A stretch of 64,000 nt of DNA, taken from assembly GCA_041583135.1 (NCBI GenBank), contig JBFHGJ010000007.1, positions 1 through 64,000 on the forward strand, in the 5' to 3' direction. This stretch comes from JABSOG01 sp041583135. Its GTDB lineage: Bacteria; Pseudomonadota; Gammaproteobacteria; Enterobacterales; Alteromonadaceae. This document shows, piece by piece, positions 16,863-26,275 of this stretch (positions are counted from its first letter, which is position 1; each line of letters begins with the position of its first letter). The translations under genes were made by a program, and so were the position numbers. Under the pieces are notes generated by a model. It was not told the DNA's origin. It saw only the letters and a program-made list of their open reading frames with translations, and made no database searches.

Positions 16863-18467
16863 ATGCACAGTGTATTTCTTCGAGTCTACCTCGGTATGAT
16901 AGTTGCGATGTTTACCGCCGTTTTTATCGGTGCGGTGGCAACCTATTATACCAATGAGTATCGAATCACCTCGCATATCACCAAATACTACAGCGGCATG
17001 TTCCGCCTCATCGGTGAGGGGATAGCACGTCATGAAGGGGTTAACCGAAAAAGATGGTTCGATGCCGTCGAACAGCTCAGTGGCCTCACTTTTGTCGAGA
17101 TCTCTCAACAAAGCTCTGGCTTGAGCGAGTCGGAACTTGAACAGCTGAAGATCAAAGGCTTTAAACTTAAAATGGATTACGCCCTGACTCAAGGGCAGGC
17201 GTTTATCTCTTTGCCAGGCTCATCACAGTTGTTGACCGTTGAGCTCAAAGATTTTAGCAGTACCTTAGTCAGAGTATCGGCCTTTTTGGTGATCAATGAG
17301 TTGGGCAGGCATAAAAATCAAGACCGAGTCAGTGCTCTTAAAGACATTCGTGAGATGTTTGAATACCCGGTGAATTTGAGGACCAAGGACAGTTTGGCGC
17401 TGTCCTCATCCAATCTTGCCTTGCTCAATAAAGGCGATATTGTGGTTGAGCTAAAAAACACCACTGCCACAACGGCTAAGCTGGTGGCCTACGCGCCAAT
17501 GGGCAATTGGCCATATGTACTGAGACTTGGACCGATCCCATTGTTCAACTGGCTGCCGTTGCCGATGGTCAGTATTGTGGTGGGGCTGCTGTTGATTTTT
17601 ATGGCGACAGCGACCTACTACTTGGTTCATCCGATTGAAAAGCGTTTAAAAGGTATCGACTTAAAGATTGACCAAATAGGCAAAGATCAAGAGATTTCAA
17701 TTGAATCGGCATCCAACGCCGACAAAGATGCCATCGACCGGCTTGAGGGCACGGTGGATGAAATGAGCTGTCGTATTCACCGCTTAATTGATGCGCAAAC
17801 CGATATGGTCAGAGCCATTTCCCATGAGTTGCGGACCCCAATTACCCGCATTCGATTTCGAATGTCAAGTATTGAAGATGTGGCCGTGCCTGAGGTGTTA
17901 GAAGAAACCGATGGGGTCGAGCGTGACCTGACCGAACTTGAAAAACTGATAGATGAGGTACTGACCTTTACTAAGCTCAAACGCGAAAAGCCAGAGCTTT
18001 TGCTACAGCCGTTAAAGCTTCAGCGTTTTTTTGCCGAGATAGAACAGGCCATTGCACCACTGAGCAATGAAGTTGACGTCAGCTTTGAACAAGTGGACAA
18101 TGTGCAGTTTTTTGGCGACAAGCGATTTTTACATCGTGCCATCGAAAACCTGATCATCAATGCTATCCGTTATGCCAACACCAAGGTGAGTGTGCGTTAT
18201 GTCGTTAGTGATAACTTTCAGCATATTTGTGTCAGTGATGATGGTCCGGGGATCCCGCCAAAAGAGCGTAAAGCGGTATTTGAACCGTTTAAACGGCTGG
18301 ATGCCAGCCGTTGTCGAACCTCTGGAGGATATGGCTTGGGGCTGGCTATTGTCAGTCAAATCGCGATGTGGCACCAAGGGATGGCACAAGCAAGAGAAAG
18401 TGAATGGGGCGGGGCCGAGATGGTATTTTCTTGGCCGTTGCAGTTAAATAGCGACGAGCAGTCATGA
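16863..18467 (+). CDS. RstB-like sensor histidine kinase
   Basis: A 534-residue membrane kinase. It has one helix at about 9-29, a periplasmic sensor to about 225, a second helix at about 228-250, a HAMP region, the HisKA box AISHELRTPITRIRFRM with acceptor His321, and an ATPase domain with ENLIINAIRYA, DDGPGIPPKER and GYGLGLAIV. The order resembles RstB/EnvZ-type kinases. No response regulator lies beside it: bamC is upstream and secreted proteins are downstream. It overlaps the next gene by four bases (ATGA), so it is cotranscribed with the envelope cluster, whose expression or activity it may monitor. That link is inferred from position only. Confidence 0.9.
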   Translation: MHSVFLRVYLGMIVAMFTAVFIGAVATYYTNEYRITSHITKYYSGMFRLIGEGIARHEGVNRKRWFDAVEQLSGLTFVEISQQSSGLSESELEQLKIKGFKLKMDYALTQGQAFISLPGSSQLLTVELKDFSSTLVRVSAFLVINELGRHKNQDRVSALKDIREMFEYPVNLRTKDSLALSSSNLALLNKGDIVVELKNTTATTAKLVAYAPMGNWPYVLRLGPIPLFNWLPLPMVSIVVGLLLIFMATATYYLVHPIEKRLKGIDLKIDQIGKDQEISIESASNADKDAIDRLEGTVDEMSCRIHRLIDAQTDMVRAISHELRTPITRIRFRMSSIEDVAVPEVLEETDGVERDLTELEKLIDEVLTFTKLKREKPELLLQPLKLQRFFAEIEQAIAPLSNEVDVSFEQVDNVQFFGDKRFLHRAIENLIINAIRYANTKVSVRYVVSDNFQHICVSDDGPGIPPKERKAVFEPFKRLDASRCRTSGGYGLGLAIVSQIAMWHQGMAQARESEWGGAEMVFSWPLQLNSDEQS

Positions 18468-19117
18468 TGAGCAGTATGATGAAATTTATCCTATCGAGCC
18501 TAAAACTCGGCGCTTTGTTTGGCTGCCTGCTGGCACCGGTGTTTTCGGTGATGGCGACAAATGCAGACACCCACAATTCAACAGAAATTTCAGACACCCA
18601 CAAAAATGACAACACTGAGTCGCAAGAAGTGCTTAGTGATAACTTGACTAAAAAGTCAGACACCCACGAAAATTCGCTACAAGACAGCCCAACGGCGACT
18701 GCTAAATCGCCAGCCAAAGTGCTTGAGCGCCCCGCTGTTTTGCAAGACAAAGGCCCGGCTGCTATCTCCGCGCAAAAGCAGGCAGAAATTGACAAGTTAG
18801 TCGGCAAAAAGCGAGAGCAAGCGGTTGCCTCAGAAGATAAAAAGGTACTCCAAGATAAAGCGCTTAACAACCAGCGCAAGTTGGACCAAGGGACGATTGA
18901 CGCTCAAATCGAAGACGTGTTAGGGTCGCAAGAATTTATCGAACTAGAAAAGTCGGAAGTGTTTTCTAAGTCGCGAAATAATACCAATAAAAACAAGAAA
19001 AAAGAGTCAGAACCAGAGGCAACATTATTGCAATTGGATCAGAGTGATCTGATGGACTATGTTGCTGAGGATGACTTTTGGAAGGAGCAATTAACCATTG
19101 AAGATGAGCCGGGGTAA
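18464..19117 (+). CDS. Secreted, charged low-complexity protein with DTHK repeats
   Basis: A 217-residue protein of unknown function. A signal peptide (about 1-32, hydrophobic core LGALFGCLLAPVFSV) is followed by a polar, disordered-looking chain rich in Lys, Glu, Asp and Gln, with no recognisable domain. Residues 35-37, 43-47 and 65-69 read DTH, SDTHK and SDTHE and come from three copies of the dispersed repeat. The gene overlaps the sensor kinase by four bases and ends 16 bases before the TPR/barrel gene, so it belongs to the same operon. Several ATGs cluster at the start, and the exact one is uncertain. It may be a periplasmic accessory protein. Confidence 0.75.
   Translation: MMSSMMKFILSSLKLGALFGCLLAPVFSVMATNADTHNSTEISDTHKNDNTESQEVLSDNLTKKSDTHENSLQDSPTATAKSPAKVLERPAVLQDKGPAAISAQKQAEIDKLVGKKREQAVASEDKKVLQDKALNNQRKLDQGTIDAQIEDVLGSQEFIELEKSEVFSKSRNNTNKNKKKESEPEATLLQLDQSDLMDYVAEDDFWKEQLTIEDEPG
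18565..18667 (+). repeat. Three in-frame repeat copies in the secreted protein gene
   Basis: Exact AGACACCCAC at 18565-18574, 18592-18601 and 18658-18667, all in one orientation and one reading phase. Flanks TTTC before and AAAA or AATTCAA after match copies elsewhere. Confidence 0.85.
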
Positions 19118-19133
19118 AGAATGAGGATGGTAA

Positions 19134-20540
19134 ATGATGAGACAGGCACTGTTTGACCAAGTGAGAGTGTTGTTAAGACCGGCTAAAGGTATATCCATTG
19201 GCTGGTTTTGCTGTTTCTCTTTGCTGCTGGGGCTGAACGCACCGAGTTTGGCTCATGAAGACGATATCGATAGTATTGAATGCGCGGTGCAGTTGCGTCG
19301 GGCAGGACATATTCAAATGTCTATCGATATGTTACTCAGGCTAAAGGCGACGGAACAAGCCAATGTACGGGTCAATCTTGAGTTGGTGATGGGTTACCTT
19401 AAGGCGCAACAATACGACCAAGCCGAACAGATATTGTCCGGCATTTTGGCGCTTTCCCCGCAAATGAAATCGAATCCTAAGCTGAAAAAGTTAGCTCAGA
19501 TGATAACCAGAGCAAGACAAAACAGCGGTGCTCATACGGGGCTAGAGCAAAATGATGATGATTCGCCGTTAGAATTGGCTCAGACCCATCAATTTGACTT
19601 TGAGATCACCACCTACAAGGGGTTTGAAGAACTGACCAGTCAGTTTTCCTACCTTGAGATCACCGAATTTGAAGATTATTTTCAAATCGAATTGAAAAAC
19701 GACATGCTCACCAGCAAGTATTATTACTCGGCTGCACGTCTAAAGGGCGAGTATCGCTTTACCCCAAGCGGCAGCTTCAACTTGTTTGGTCAGCCTACCT
19801 ACACCTTTGTTTCGAATCGATTGACCTATTTTTATAAGCAAGCCGACACTTTAGCCGATGTCGATTTTGGCTATACCAGTTTGGATAGCTCTTGGTTTGT
19901 GATCCAGCCGGAGCATTGGTCTTTTAACGCCACTGTCAAAGGCAAATGGCACAATTATGATGGCGATCGCAGTCTCACCGAACTAAAAGCCGATATCAAT
20001 CTATCGACTTTGGTTTATGGGGCTCGTCTAAAAGCCGGTATCAGTCATAACCAACATACCTTGGATATGAGCTATTTGCAGGATTACTATGACGACGATT
20101 ACTTTATTATCGAACAAAAAAGTCGTTTGGTAAGCCCGTATATCGGCTTATCTTACCGTGTGACCCCCTCATTGTTGTTAAGTGGTGGCGTTAAGCGTCA
20201 TAACATTTTATCTGACAACCCGTTACTAGAAGGACGAGTGCTTAGCTACAATGCGACGGTCAAATTCGATGTCACCGAGATATTTGAGCTGCATCTGTCC
20301 TATTCGCATAATGATCTGCGCTATGACTACTTTAACGTCGATGACTGTTTTGATTTGAATTCGTTTGAATGTTTGAATTCAGGTGAACTCAAACGCACTA
20401 TTACTTTGGGTAGCGGTTATAGTATTTCACCCCATTGGCAAATTGGTCTTAATGCCATGTATATGGACAAAAAACAGGATAATGACTTTGGTCAAGATCA
20501 ATGGAAGCGCTTAGAGGCTTTTGTTCGGTATCGTTTTTAG
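19134..20540 (+). CDS. Outer membrane beta-barrel protein with N-terminal TPR region
   Basis: A 468-residue exported protein. After a signal segment (about 20-42, ending SLAHED), residues about 50-125 form TPR-like helices (AGHIQMSIDMLLRL, LKAQQYDQAEQIL). From about 150 onward there are alternating aromatic strands typical of a transmembrane barrel, ending in the outer-membrane insertion signature YRF with C-terminal Phe. The layout of TPR followed by barrel recalls Slam-type translocators, but I see no firm family match. It sits between a secreted protein and the repeat/DUF1800 protein and could export or anchor one of them. GAGG precedes the ATG. A 235-base gap follows. Confidence 0.78.
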   Translation: MMRQALFDQVRVLLRPAKGISIGWFCCFSLLLGLNAPSLAHEDDIDSIECAVQLRRAGHIQMSIDMLLRLKATEQANVRVNLELVMGYLKAQQYDQAEQILSGILALSPQMKSNPKLKKLAQMITRARQNSGAHTGLEQNDDDSPLELAQTHQFDFEITTYKGFEELTSQFSYLEITEFEDYFQIELKNDMLTSKYYYSAARLKGEYRFTPSGSFNLFGQPTYTFVSNRLTYFYKQADTLADVDFGYTSLDSSWFVIQPEHWSFNATVKGKWHNYDGDRSLTELKADINLSTLVYGARLKAGISHNQHTLDMSYLQDYYDDDYFIIEQKSRLVSPYIGLSYRVTPSLLLSGGVKRHNILSDNPLLEGRVLSYNATVKFDVTEIFELHLSYSHNDLRYDYFNVDDCFDLNSFECLNSGELKRTITLGSGYSISPHWQIGLNAMYMDKKQDNDFGQDQWKRLEAFVRYRF

Positions 20541-20775
20541 ATAGGGTTTTTACGCTATCTCGGATTTTTATTCGGTATGTTGGCCTGTTCATTTTGTGAA
20601 GGCCATCACACTTTTGAACATTGCTTTGGCTTTTTGCTGCAAAGTAACTGTTTGTCAATCAACTCCCGACTATACTCCGTTTGTCCGTCGCAACATCACC
20701 ATTTAGGATGTGACGAACGTCAATTAACAATTATATGTTGTACCACATTGGTCGTTATTGTTGGGAGGCAATACA

Positions 20776-23700
20776 ATGTTGGGTAATTATCCTATAGGGT
20801 GCTTTTGGCGCGGTCTTGCCGCGCGTGTGTCGGCACAACACAATACGTTTTTATTTTTATGTCTTTGCCTTTTAGGCAGTTTTCCTACCTTTGCTGAACC
20901 ATTGAGTGTGACTTTGCGCGATAGCTTGAGCGGCCAGCCGATAAGCGCGCAAAAAGTTGTCGCCTATGAGCTGGATGCCGATGATAAGCGTCAGTGGCGT
21001 GCCTCGGGCTATTCTGATGAGGCTGGACTGGTCAATTTCGATTTGGCCAATCTCGGCAGCGGTGGCCGCTATGTGGTGGCGGCGACGGTTTATAACAACT
21101 TCAAAGTATACAGCGAGGTTGTCACCGAACCGGGCCAGCTACCTATGGTTTTCGGCACCACGCGTATTCAAGTCTACAATGGCACGTTGGCAGATAAGCC
21201 GCCTTTGACTGAAAGTAAAATGCTTATCTATCGCTACGACGGGCAAAACAAGTCTTGGTTCGCTACGGCTTATACCGATGGTGATGGTATGCTCAAAATT
21301 GATTTGCCTGAAGTCGATAGTACGCAGCAATATCTGCTGGCGGGCAACAGTCCAATCTCAGGTCAGCGTAAATACTCCGAGCCTTTGAATCACTCGGGCG
21401 TACATCAATTTGTACTTGGGAATCTGCCTTTGAATGTCACTGTGGCCGATGGTTTGTCTGGCAGTGCCATCGCCGAGCAACGTGTGGATGTCTACTATTA
21501 CGATAGTGAGGGTAAAAAGCGTTGGTACACCAAAGCCTTGACCGATGACCAAGGGCAAGCGACCTTTGACTTAGAAGGGTTGGGCAGTGGCAAAGAGTAT
21601 GTACTTAGAACCAAGCTTTTTAACGAGTTATCGACTTACTCCGATAGACTCAATAATACCGGCGAATATCAGTTTGCCGTTGGTACCAGCCAAATTAATG
21701 TGCTCAATGGCACTGTCTCACCCAAAGTCAGCTTGCCGGGGCATAAACTCTATATCGATAAACTCGCTGCCGATGGTAGCAAAAGCTATTTTGCCCGGGT
21801 ATACAGCGATGAGGCGGGCAAGGCTCGGATTAATCTGCCCGGGCTCGATAGAGGTCAGGTTTACCTCGTGCGCGCTAAGTCTACCGTTGATGACGCGACC
21901 TACTATGAACAGCGTATTTCAGCCAAAGGGGTGTTGGATCTCGTGGTGGGTTCTATACCGCTTAAAGTCACTGTGGCTGATGCCATAAGCGGTCAGGCCA
22001 TTGCCGCTAAAGAGGTGTCCGCTTATCGGATAAATGCCGATGGCAGCAAAAAACGTGTTGCCAAGCGCGTTACCGACGACCAAGGACGAGTAGACTTTGA
22101 CTTGCCGGAGGTAGATAACGGACAGCCATACAAACTTGCCGTTGCAGGCTTTGATGATTATAAAAGTTACAGTCCAAATATAAGCGCTTCAGGTGACTAC
22201 CGCTTTGCCGTCGGTTCGACAAAGGTCGTTTTAAAAAATGGCAGTGATGCTGCTAAGCCGTTATTGGCGAATACCGCGCTAAAAATTTATCAGGTCATTG
22301 ATGGCAAGAACAAATGGTTTGGCTCTGCCATCTCTGATGAGCAAGGTATCGTCAGATTGGATTTACCTGGCCTTAACGAAGGGCAAAGTTATCGTTTTGC
22401 CGCCGACAGTACGGTTAACCAAAGTCGTAAATATTCTCAACTGCTCAGCCAAGTTGGCACCTTTGAATTTATTGTTGGAAATCCGGCGTTGACGGTGAAA
22501 GTGTTTAATATTTTGAATAACGCACTGTACGCCAATGAACAAGTAACAGCCTATTGGCTTGATGACAATGGCAAGAAAAATTGGTATCAGCGGCTAACCA
22601 CAGACAACAATGCCGAGGTCCGTTTCGATTTAGATGATATTGCCAACGGCCGTGAATATGTTTTTAAAGTGTCAAAATTCAGCACCGGCAGCAGCTATAG
22701 CCAAACGGTCACGCAACCTGGGCAGTTAGACTTTGGTATCGGTGCGGTGCCAATGACATTACTCGACAAAACCACCTCAAATCCTCTTACCGGCGTGAAA
22801 GTGGTTGCTTATCGTATAGCGGCTGATGGTCAACTCAGCTGGGTCAAGTCTGGCTATACCGACAGCCAAGGGCTGTTGACCTTTGATTTTCCTGAGTTGC
22901 TGTTGGGTGAACGTTTTGGGTTTAAGGCGAGAGATCCCTTTGGCGAAGGCAAAACCTATTATGGTCCTATCATCAGCGGAATTGGTGAGCAGCGCTTTAT
23001 GGTTAAGCAAGGTGAGTATGGCTCATTTGACCTAATACCGCCAGTTATCACTATCGATACGCCAGATAAAGATCATGCCAATGCGACCGGCTTTATTGTT
23101 GCCGGTGTGGCCAGTGACAATGAAGGGATTGAGCGAGTTGAGATCAGTATTGACAGTCATCAAACCTTGGCGAGCATACAAAATGATGGTCACTGGCAAG
23201 TGACTGTGCCACCAAGCTGGCTTGAGGGTAAAACCGCCATTGCCATTACTGCCAAGGCATATGATATTACCTTAAATAGCACAACGGTTACTCGAAGCTA
23301 CCAGTTGAGTTTTGATGTAGAAGACCCGGTTATTGTGGTTGAGTCCCATCAAAATCAGCAGCAGGTGAATGCGCTTGGCTTTACCGTATTTGGAACCGTG
23401 AGTGATGATATTGGGGTTGAGTCTATCACGGCTAGCCTTACCGATCCTGTGCTTGGCAAAACCATAGACACCCAGACTTTAAATGTGTCTTCGTTGACAG
23501 GTCAGTGGGCATTGCCGGTGACCAGCGCCAAGGTGACGGAAGGTCAAAGCTTTGTTATTGAGTTGGTTGCTACCGATATCAATCAAAAGACGACCACCGA
23601 GCAGTTGACCTTGATCGCTGTCGCCGTATCTAACAATCCATTGCAATTGGCTCAGCGTATCACTTTTGGCCTGACGCCGGCTTTATTGAGCCGCATTCAT

Positions 23701-24912
23701 CAGGGCCAGGATATATTGGCTGAGCAGCTCAACCCGCAAGCGATTGAAGACAGCGCCTTTGAAGATGAGATGGCGGCAAGAGTGATCAGCGACAGAGCCG
23801 ATTTAAGCGATTATCTCATTAGCTACATGGTTGGCTCGAAAAAACAGCTCAAAGAGGTGATGGCGTGGTTTTGGGAGAATCATTTTAGCACTGATATCCG
23901 CATTCATGGCTCAGTGGCCTACGAGTTGGCTGAAAATCGCTTGTTCCGCGAACATGCGTTAGGCAACTTTAGAACTTTACTGGGTGTGAGTGCCAAAAGT
24001 GCAGCCATGATTGAGTATTTGAACAACGCGCAAAACGTCGCCGGTAGAGCCAATGAAAATTATGCTCGGGAGCTAATGGAGCTACATACCATGGGCGTCG
24101 ATGGTGGCTACAACGCTCAAGACATCGCTGAGCTGTCACGTATTTTCACCGGTTGGCACCAAAGCGATGGGGCGTTTTTATTTAACGATGGGCTTCACGA
24201 CAATGGCGATAAGCTGTTCTTGGGTCAAACTATTATTGGCGCGGGGGTAAATGAGGGTGAGCAAGCGCTAGACTTACTTGCAAGACACCCATCAACCGCC
24301 AGTTTCATTTGTGCTAAATTGGTCACCTTGTTTGTATCCGATACGCCGGTATCTTCACTGCAAAGTCAATGCGCTTCTGAGTTTTTGGCCAGTGACGGTG
24401 ACATCAAGTCGGTTTTGCGGGTGATTTTTGCTTCTGATGCTTTTGCCCTGAGCGAGCATTACCGCAGTAAATTAAAGACACCCATAGAATTAGTCGGCAG
24501 CACCTTACGGGGCTTTAATGCCGAACTCAATGCGGGCGATATCTCCGATGCCTTAAATCGCATGGGCATGACCTTATTTGAGTACCCCACGCCCACTGGG
24601 TTTTCTGAGGTCGCGGAGGACTGGCTCAATACTAATGGGCTATTGCAGCGGATGCGTTTTGCCAATCAGGCCGCAGCACAAACCGATGTTCACGCCATGA
24701 TGAGTGCACTAGGACTGAGCTCGGCAGAAGCCATTGTCAGTTATCTGTTGGAGTTGACTATGGCTAACGACTATAGCGAGTTGGAGTATCAGCTGTTGTT
24801 GTCGATACTCAATCAGGACAGTCCATTTGACTTTAACGCCAACGATGCCGATGAAAAGCTCAACCGAGTGTTGCGCACGTTATTGTCGTTCCCCGGCTAC
24901 CAGTACAATTAA
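20776..24912 (+). CDS. Large secreted protein: eight repeat units, Ig-like domains, DUF1800
   Basis: A 1378-residue exported protein. I chose the ATG at 20776, since GGGAGG stands eight bases before it; a TTG at 20758 is also open. A signal peptide ends near TFAEP. Residues about 42-745 hold eight units of about 88 residues in an alternating A/B pattern, each with a strand-rich SDEAG-LVNFDL-type core resembling carboxypeptidase-regulatory or Ig folds. Two Ig-like domains follow (from PPVITIDTPD and EDPVIVVESH). The final 430 residues are a DUF1800 domain with ARELMELHTMGVDGGYNAQDIAELSRIFTGW. DUF1800 proteins are usually paired with DUF1501 proteins, as here. Function is unknown; surface adhesion or polymer handling is possible. 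Confidence 0.88.
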   Translation: MLGNYPIGCFWRGLAARVSAQHNTFLFLCLCLLGSFPTFAEPLSVTLRDSLSGQPISAQKVVAYELDADDKRQWRASGYSDEAGLVNFDLANLGSGGRYVVAATVYNNFKVYSEVVTEPGQLPMVFGTTRIQVYNGTLADKPPLTESKMLIYRYDGQNKSWFATAYTDGDGMLKIDLPEVDSTQQYLLAGNSPISGQRKYSEPLNHSGVHQFVLGNLPLNVTVADGLSGSAIAEQRVDVYYYDSEGKKRWYTKALTDDQGQATFDLEGLGSGKEYVLRTKLFNELSTYSDRLNNTGEYQFAVGTSQINVLNGTVSPKVSLPGHKLYIDKLAADGSKSYFARVYSDEAGKARINLPGLDRGQVYLVRAKSTVDDATYYEQRISAKGVLDLVVGSIPLKVTVADAISGQAIAAKEVSAYRINADGSKKRVAKRVTDDQGRVDFDLPEVDNGQPYKLAVAGFDDYKSYSPNISASGDYRFAVGSTKVVLKNGSDAAKPLLANTALKIYQVIDGKNKWFGSAISDEQGIVRLDLPGLNEGQSYRFAADSTVNQSRKYSQLLSQVGTFEFIVGNPALTVKVFNILNNALYANEQVTAYWLDDNGKKNWYQRLTTDNNAEVRFDLDDIANGREYVFKVSKFSTGSSYSQTVTQPGQLDFGIGAVPMTLLDKTTSNPLTGVKVVAYRIAADGQLSWVKSGYTDSQGLLTFDFPELLLGERFGFKARDPFGEGKTYYGPIISGIGEQRFMVKQGEYGSFDLIPPVITIDTPDKDHANATGFIVAGVASDNEGIERVEISIDSHQTLASIQNDGHWQVTVPPSWLEGKTAIAITAKAYDITLNSTTVTRSYQLSFDVEDPVIVVESHQNQQQVNALGFTVFGTVSDDIGVESITASLTDPVLGKTIDTQTLNVSSLTGQWALPVTSAKVTEGQSFVIELVATDINQKTTTEQLTLIAVAVSNNPLQLAQRITFGLTPALLSRIHQGQDILAEQLNPQAIEDSAFEDEMAARVISDRADLSDYLISYMVGSKKQLKEVMAWFWENHFSTDIRIHGSVAYELAENRLFREHALGNFRTLLGVSAKSAAMIEYLNNAQNVAGRANENYARELMELHTMGVDGGYNAQDIAELSRIFTGWHQSDGAFLFNDGLHDNGDKLFLGQTIIGAGVNEGEQALDLLARHPSTASFICAKLVTLFVSDTPVSSLQSQCASEFLASDGDIKSVLRVIFASDAFALSEHYRSKLKTPIELVGSTLRGFNAELNAGDISDALNRMGMTLFEYPTPTGFSEVAEDWLNTNGLLQRMRFANQAAAQTDVHAMMSALGLSSAEAIVSYLLELTMANDYSELEYQLLLSILNQDSPFDFNANDADEKLNRVLRTLLSFPGYQYN
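20900..23015 (+). repeat. Eight protein-coding tandem units of about 265 bp
   Basis: Units begin near 20901, 21162, 21424, 21689, 21956, 22221, 22482 and 22747. Odd units share a start like PLxVTVADxxSGxAI and even units one like VxNGxxxxKPxL, so the array grew as doublets, with units 7 and 8 more diverged. DNA identity is low, so this is an old duplication kept at protein level. Confidence 0.75.
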
Positions 24913-24923
24913 GGAGCATTATC

Positions 24924-26174
24924 ATGAATCGTCGATTATTTTTAAAAGGGCTACTGGCAACCGGGGCAACCAACGCACTGTTAAGTGGCAACCCTTTTAG
25001 CTTTAAGGTCAACACGGCAAAGGCAGCTGAGGGGAAAACTTTGGTGGTGTTGTTTCAACGCGGTGGCTGCGATGGTCTAAATGCCGTTGTGCCTTACACC
25101 GAAGAACGCTATTACCAGTTGCGACCTACGATTGCGATCACGCCACCGGAAAGCGGCAATGCCGAGTCTGCGATTGACATCAATGGCATCTTTGGTTTTC
25201 ATCCGGCGCTTGCGCCGTTATCTGAGATCTATCAAGCAGGCACTATGGCAATTATGCCGACGGTACATTATCCCAACGCCACCCGATCACACTTTTCTGG
25301 CCAGCATTATATTGAGAGTGCTCATCGGGTCAATGTGTCTGACGGTTGGTTAAATCGCCACCTGCAAAGCCAACAGTTTAATGCTCAATTTCGTGCGGTG
25401 AGCTTCGGCAATGAACTGGCGCAATCGCTCAGAGGCAGCGAAACAGTCGCATCACTCAGTAGCTTGGGGGCTTTTAGCTTGGGCGTTTCAGAACAAGAAC
25501 AAAGTCTACTGCTGAGTAATGTGTCTCAAGTGTACAATCAGGATCCGGGTGATAGGCCAACTCGTCAGCTACTGCATCGTTTTGGCCGAAAGGTGGTTGG
25601 CGATCTTGATGTTATCCAGCAAGTGCGCAACCAACCATACACGCCAGCCAATGGTGCGCAATATCCACAAAACGGCTTTGGCAATACCTTGATGCAAATT
25701 GCTCAATTGATCAAATCTGGTATCGGTCTTGAGTTGGCTACCGCCAGTGTGGGTGGCTGGGATAATCATTCCGGTCAAGGGGGAGGGGAGGCAACTGGAC
25801 GTCAGGCCAGAGCGCATGCGAATTTTGCTCAAGGCATACATGCCTTTTATACTGACCTTGGCAGTATGATGAGTGATGTGATGATATTAACTCAGACTGA
25901 GTTTGGTCGTACTGCGGCGGAAAATGGCTCTGGCGGCACTGATCATGGTTATGCCTCTACTTGGTATGCTATCGGTGGCGGTGTTCAGGGGGGCGTTTAT
26001 GGGCAATGGCCTGGTCTTTACGAAGATCAGTTGCAATCGGGCCGCTTTTTACAAAGCACCGTCGATTACCGTGATATTTATGCGGAAGTTTTAACTCACC
26101 ACTTAGGCAATAATAATCTTGAATTACTGTTGCCTGAGCATGATGTAACGTCTTTAAGTCTGTTTGGTGTTTGA
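24924..26174 (+). CDS. DUF1501 protein with Tat signal
   Basis: A 416-residue protein predicted to be folded in the cytoplasm and exported by Tat. It starts MNRRLFLKG, a twin-arginine motif, followed by a hydrophobic stretch. LFQRGGCDGLNAVVPY near residue 45, HFSGQHYIESA, and the C-terminal LTQTEFGRTAAENGSGGTDHG are DUF1501 hallmarks, which suggest an alkaline-phosphatase/sulfatase-like fold and metal binding. The natural substrate is not known. AAGGAG precedes the ATG and the gene begins 12 bases after the DUF1800 gene. The pair is widespread and the two proteins probably act together in the envelope. Confidence 0.92.
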   Translation: MNRRLFLKGLLATGATNALLSGNPFSFKVNTAKAAEGKTLVVLFQRGGCDGLNAVVPYTEERYYQLRPTIAITPPESGNAESAIDINGIFGFHPALAPLSEIYQAGTMAIMPTVHYPNATRSHFSGQHYIESAHRVNVSDGWLNRHLQSQQFNAQFRAVSFGNELAQSLRGSETVASLSSLGAFSLGVSEQEQSLLLSNVSQVYNQDPGDRPTRQLLHRFGRKVVGDLDVIQQVRNQPYTPANGAQYPQNGFGNTLMQIAQLIKSGIGLELATASVGGWDNHSGQGGGEATGRQARAHANFAQGIHAFYTDLGSMMSDVMILTQTEFGRTAAENGSGGTDHGYASTWYAIGGGVQGGVYGQWPGLYEDQLQSGRFLQSTVDYRDIYAEVLTHHLGNNNLELLLPEHDVTSLSLFGV

Positions 26175-26203
26175 CATTAGGCGATGCGCCTGAAAGGACG
26201 CGT

Positions 26204-26259
26204 CGCGGGAACAGCTTCTCCAAGGACGTTCGCAGCCAAGTGACAAGGATGTTCCCGCG
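26204..26259. terminator. Long hairpin at a convergent gene junction
   Basis: CGCGGGAACA at 26204-26213 and TGTTCCCGCG at 26250-26259 are exact inverted 10-mers enclosing 36 bases. A smaller imperfect pair (GCGATGCG...CGCGTCGC, 26181-26207) precedes it. It lies between the DUF1501 gene and the convergent PH-domain gene. Size and GC-rich arms resemble a REP/BIME-like palindrome as much as a simple terminator. Confidence 0.5.
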
Positions 26260-26275
26260 CTACTTTACGGATTTA

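Noticed and set aside
16743..17192. 149-codon minus-strand frame opposite the sensor kinase
   Set aside because: It is the antisense shadow of a clearly coding kinase and has no recognisable domain or start signal.
24283..24485. AGACACCCAT twice in the DUF1800 gene
   Set aside because: They are read in different phases (RHP and KTP), lack the AT flanks, and fall in conserved domain sequence, so they are probably chance; they are not counted among exact copies.
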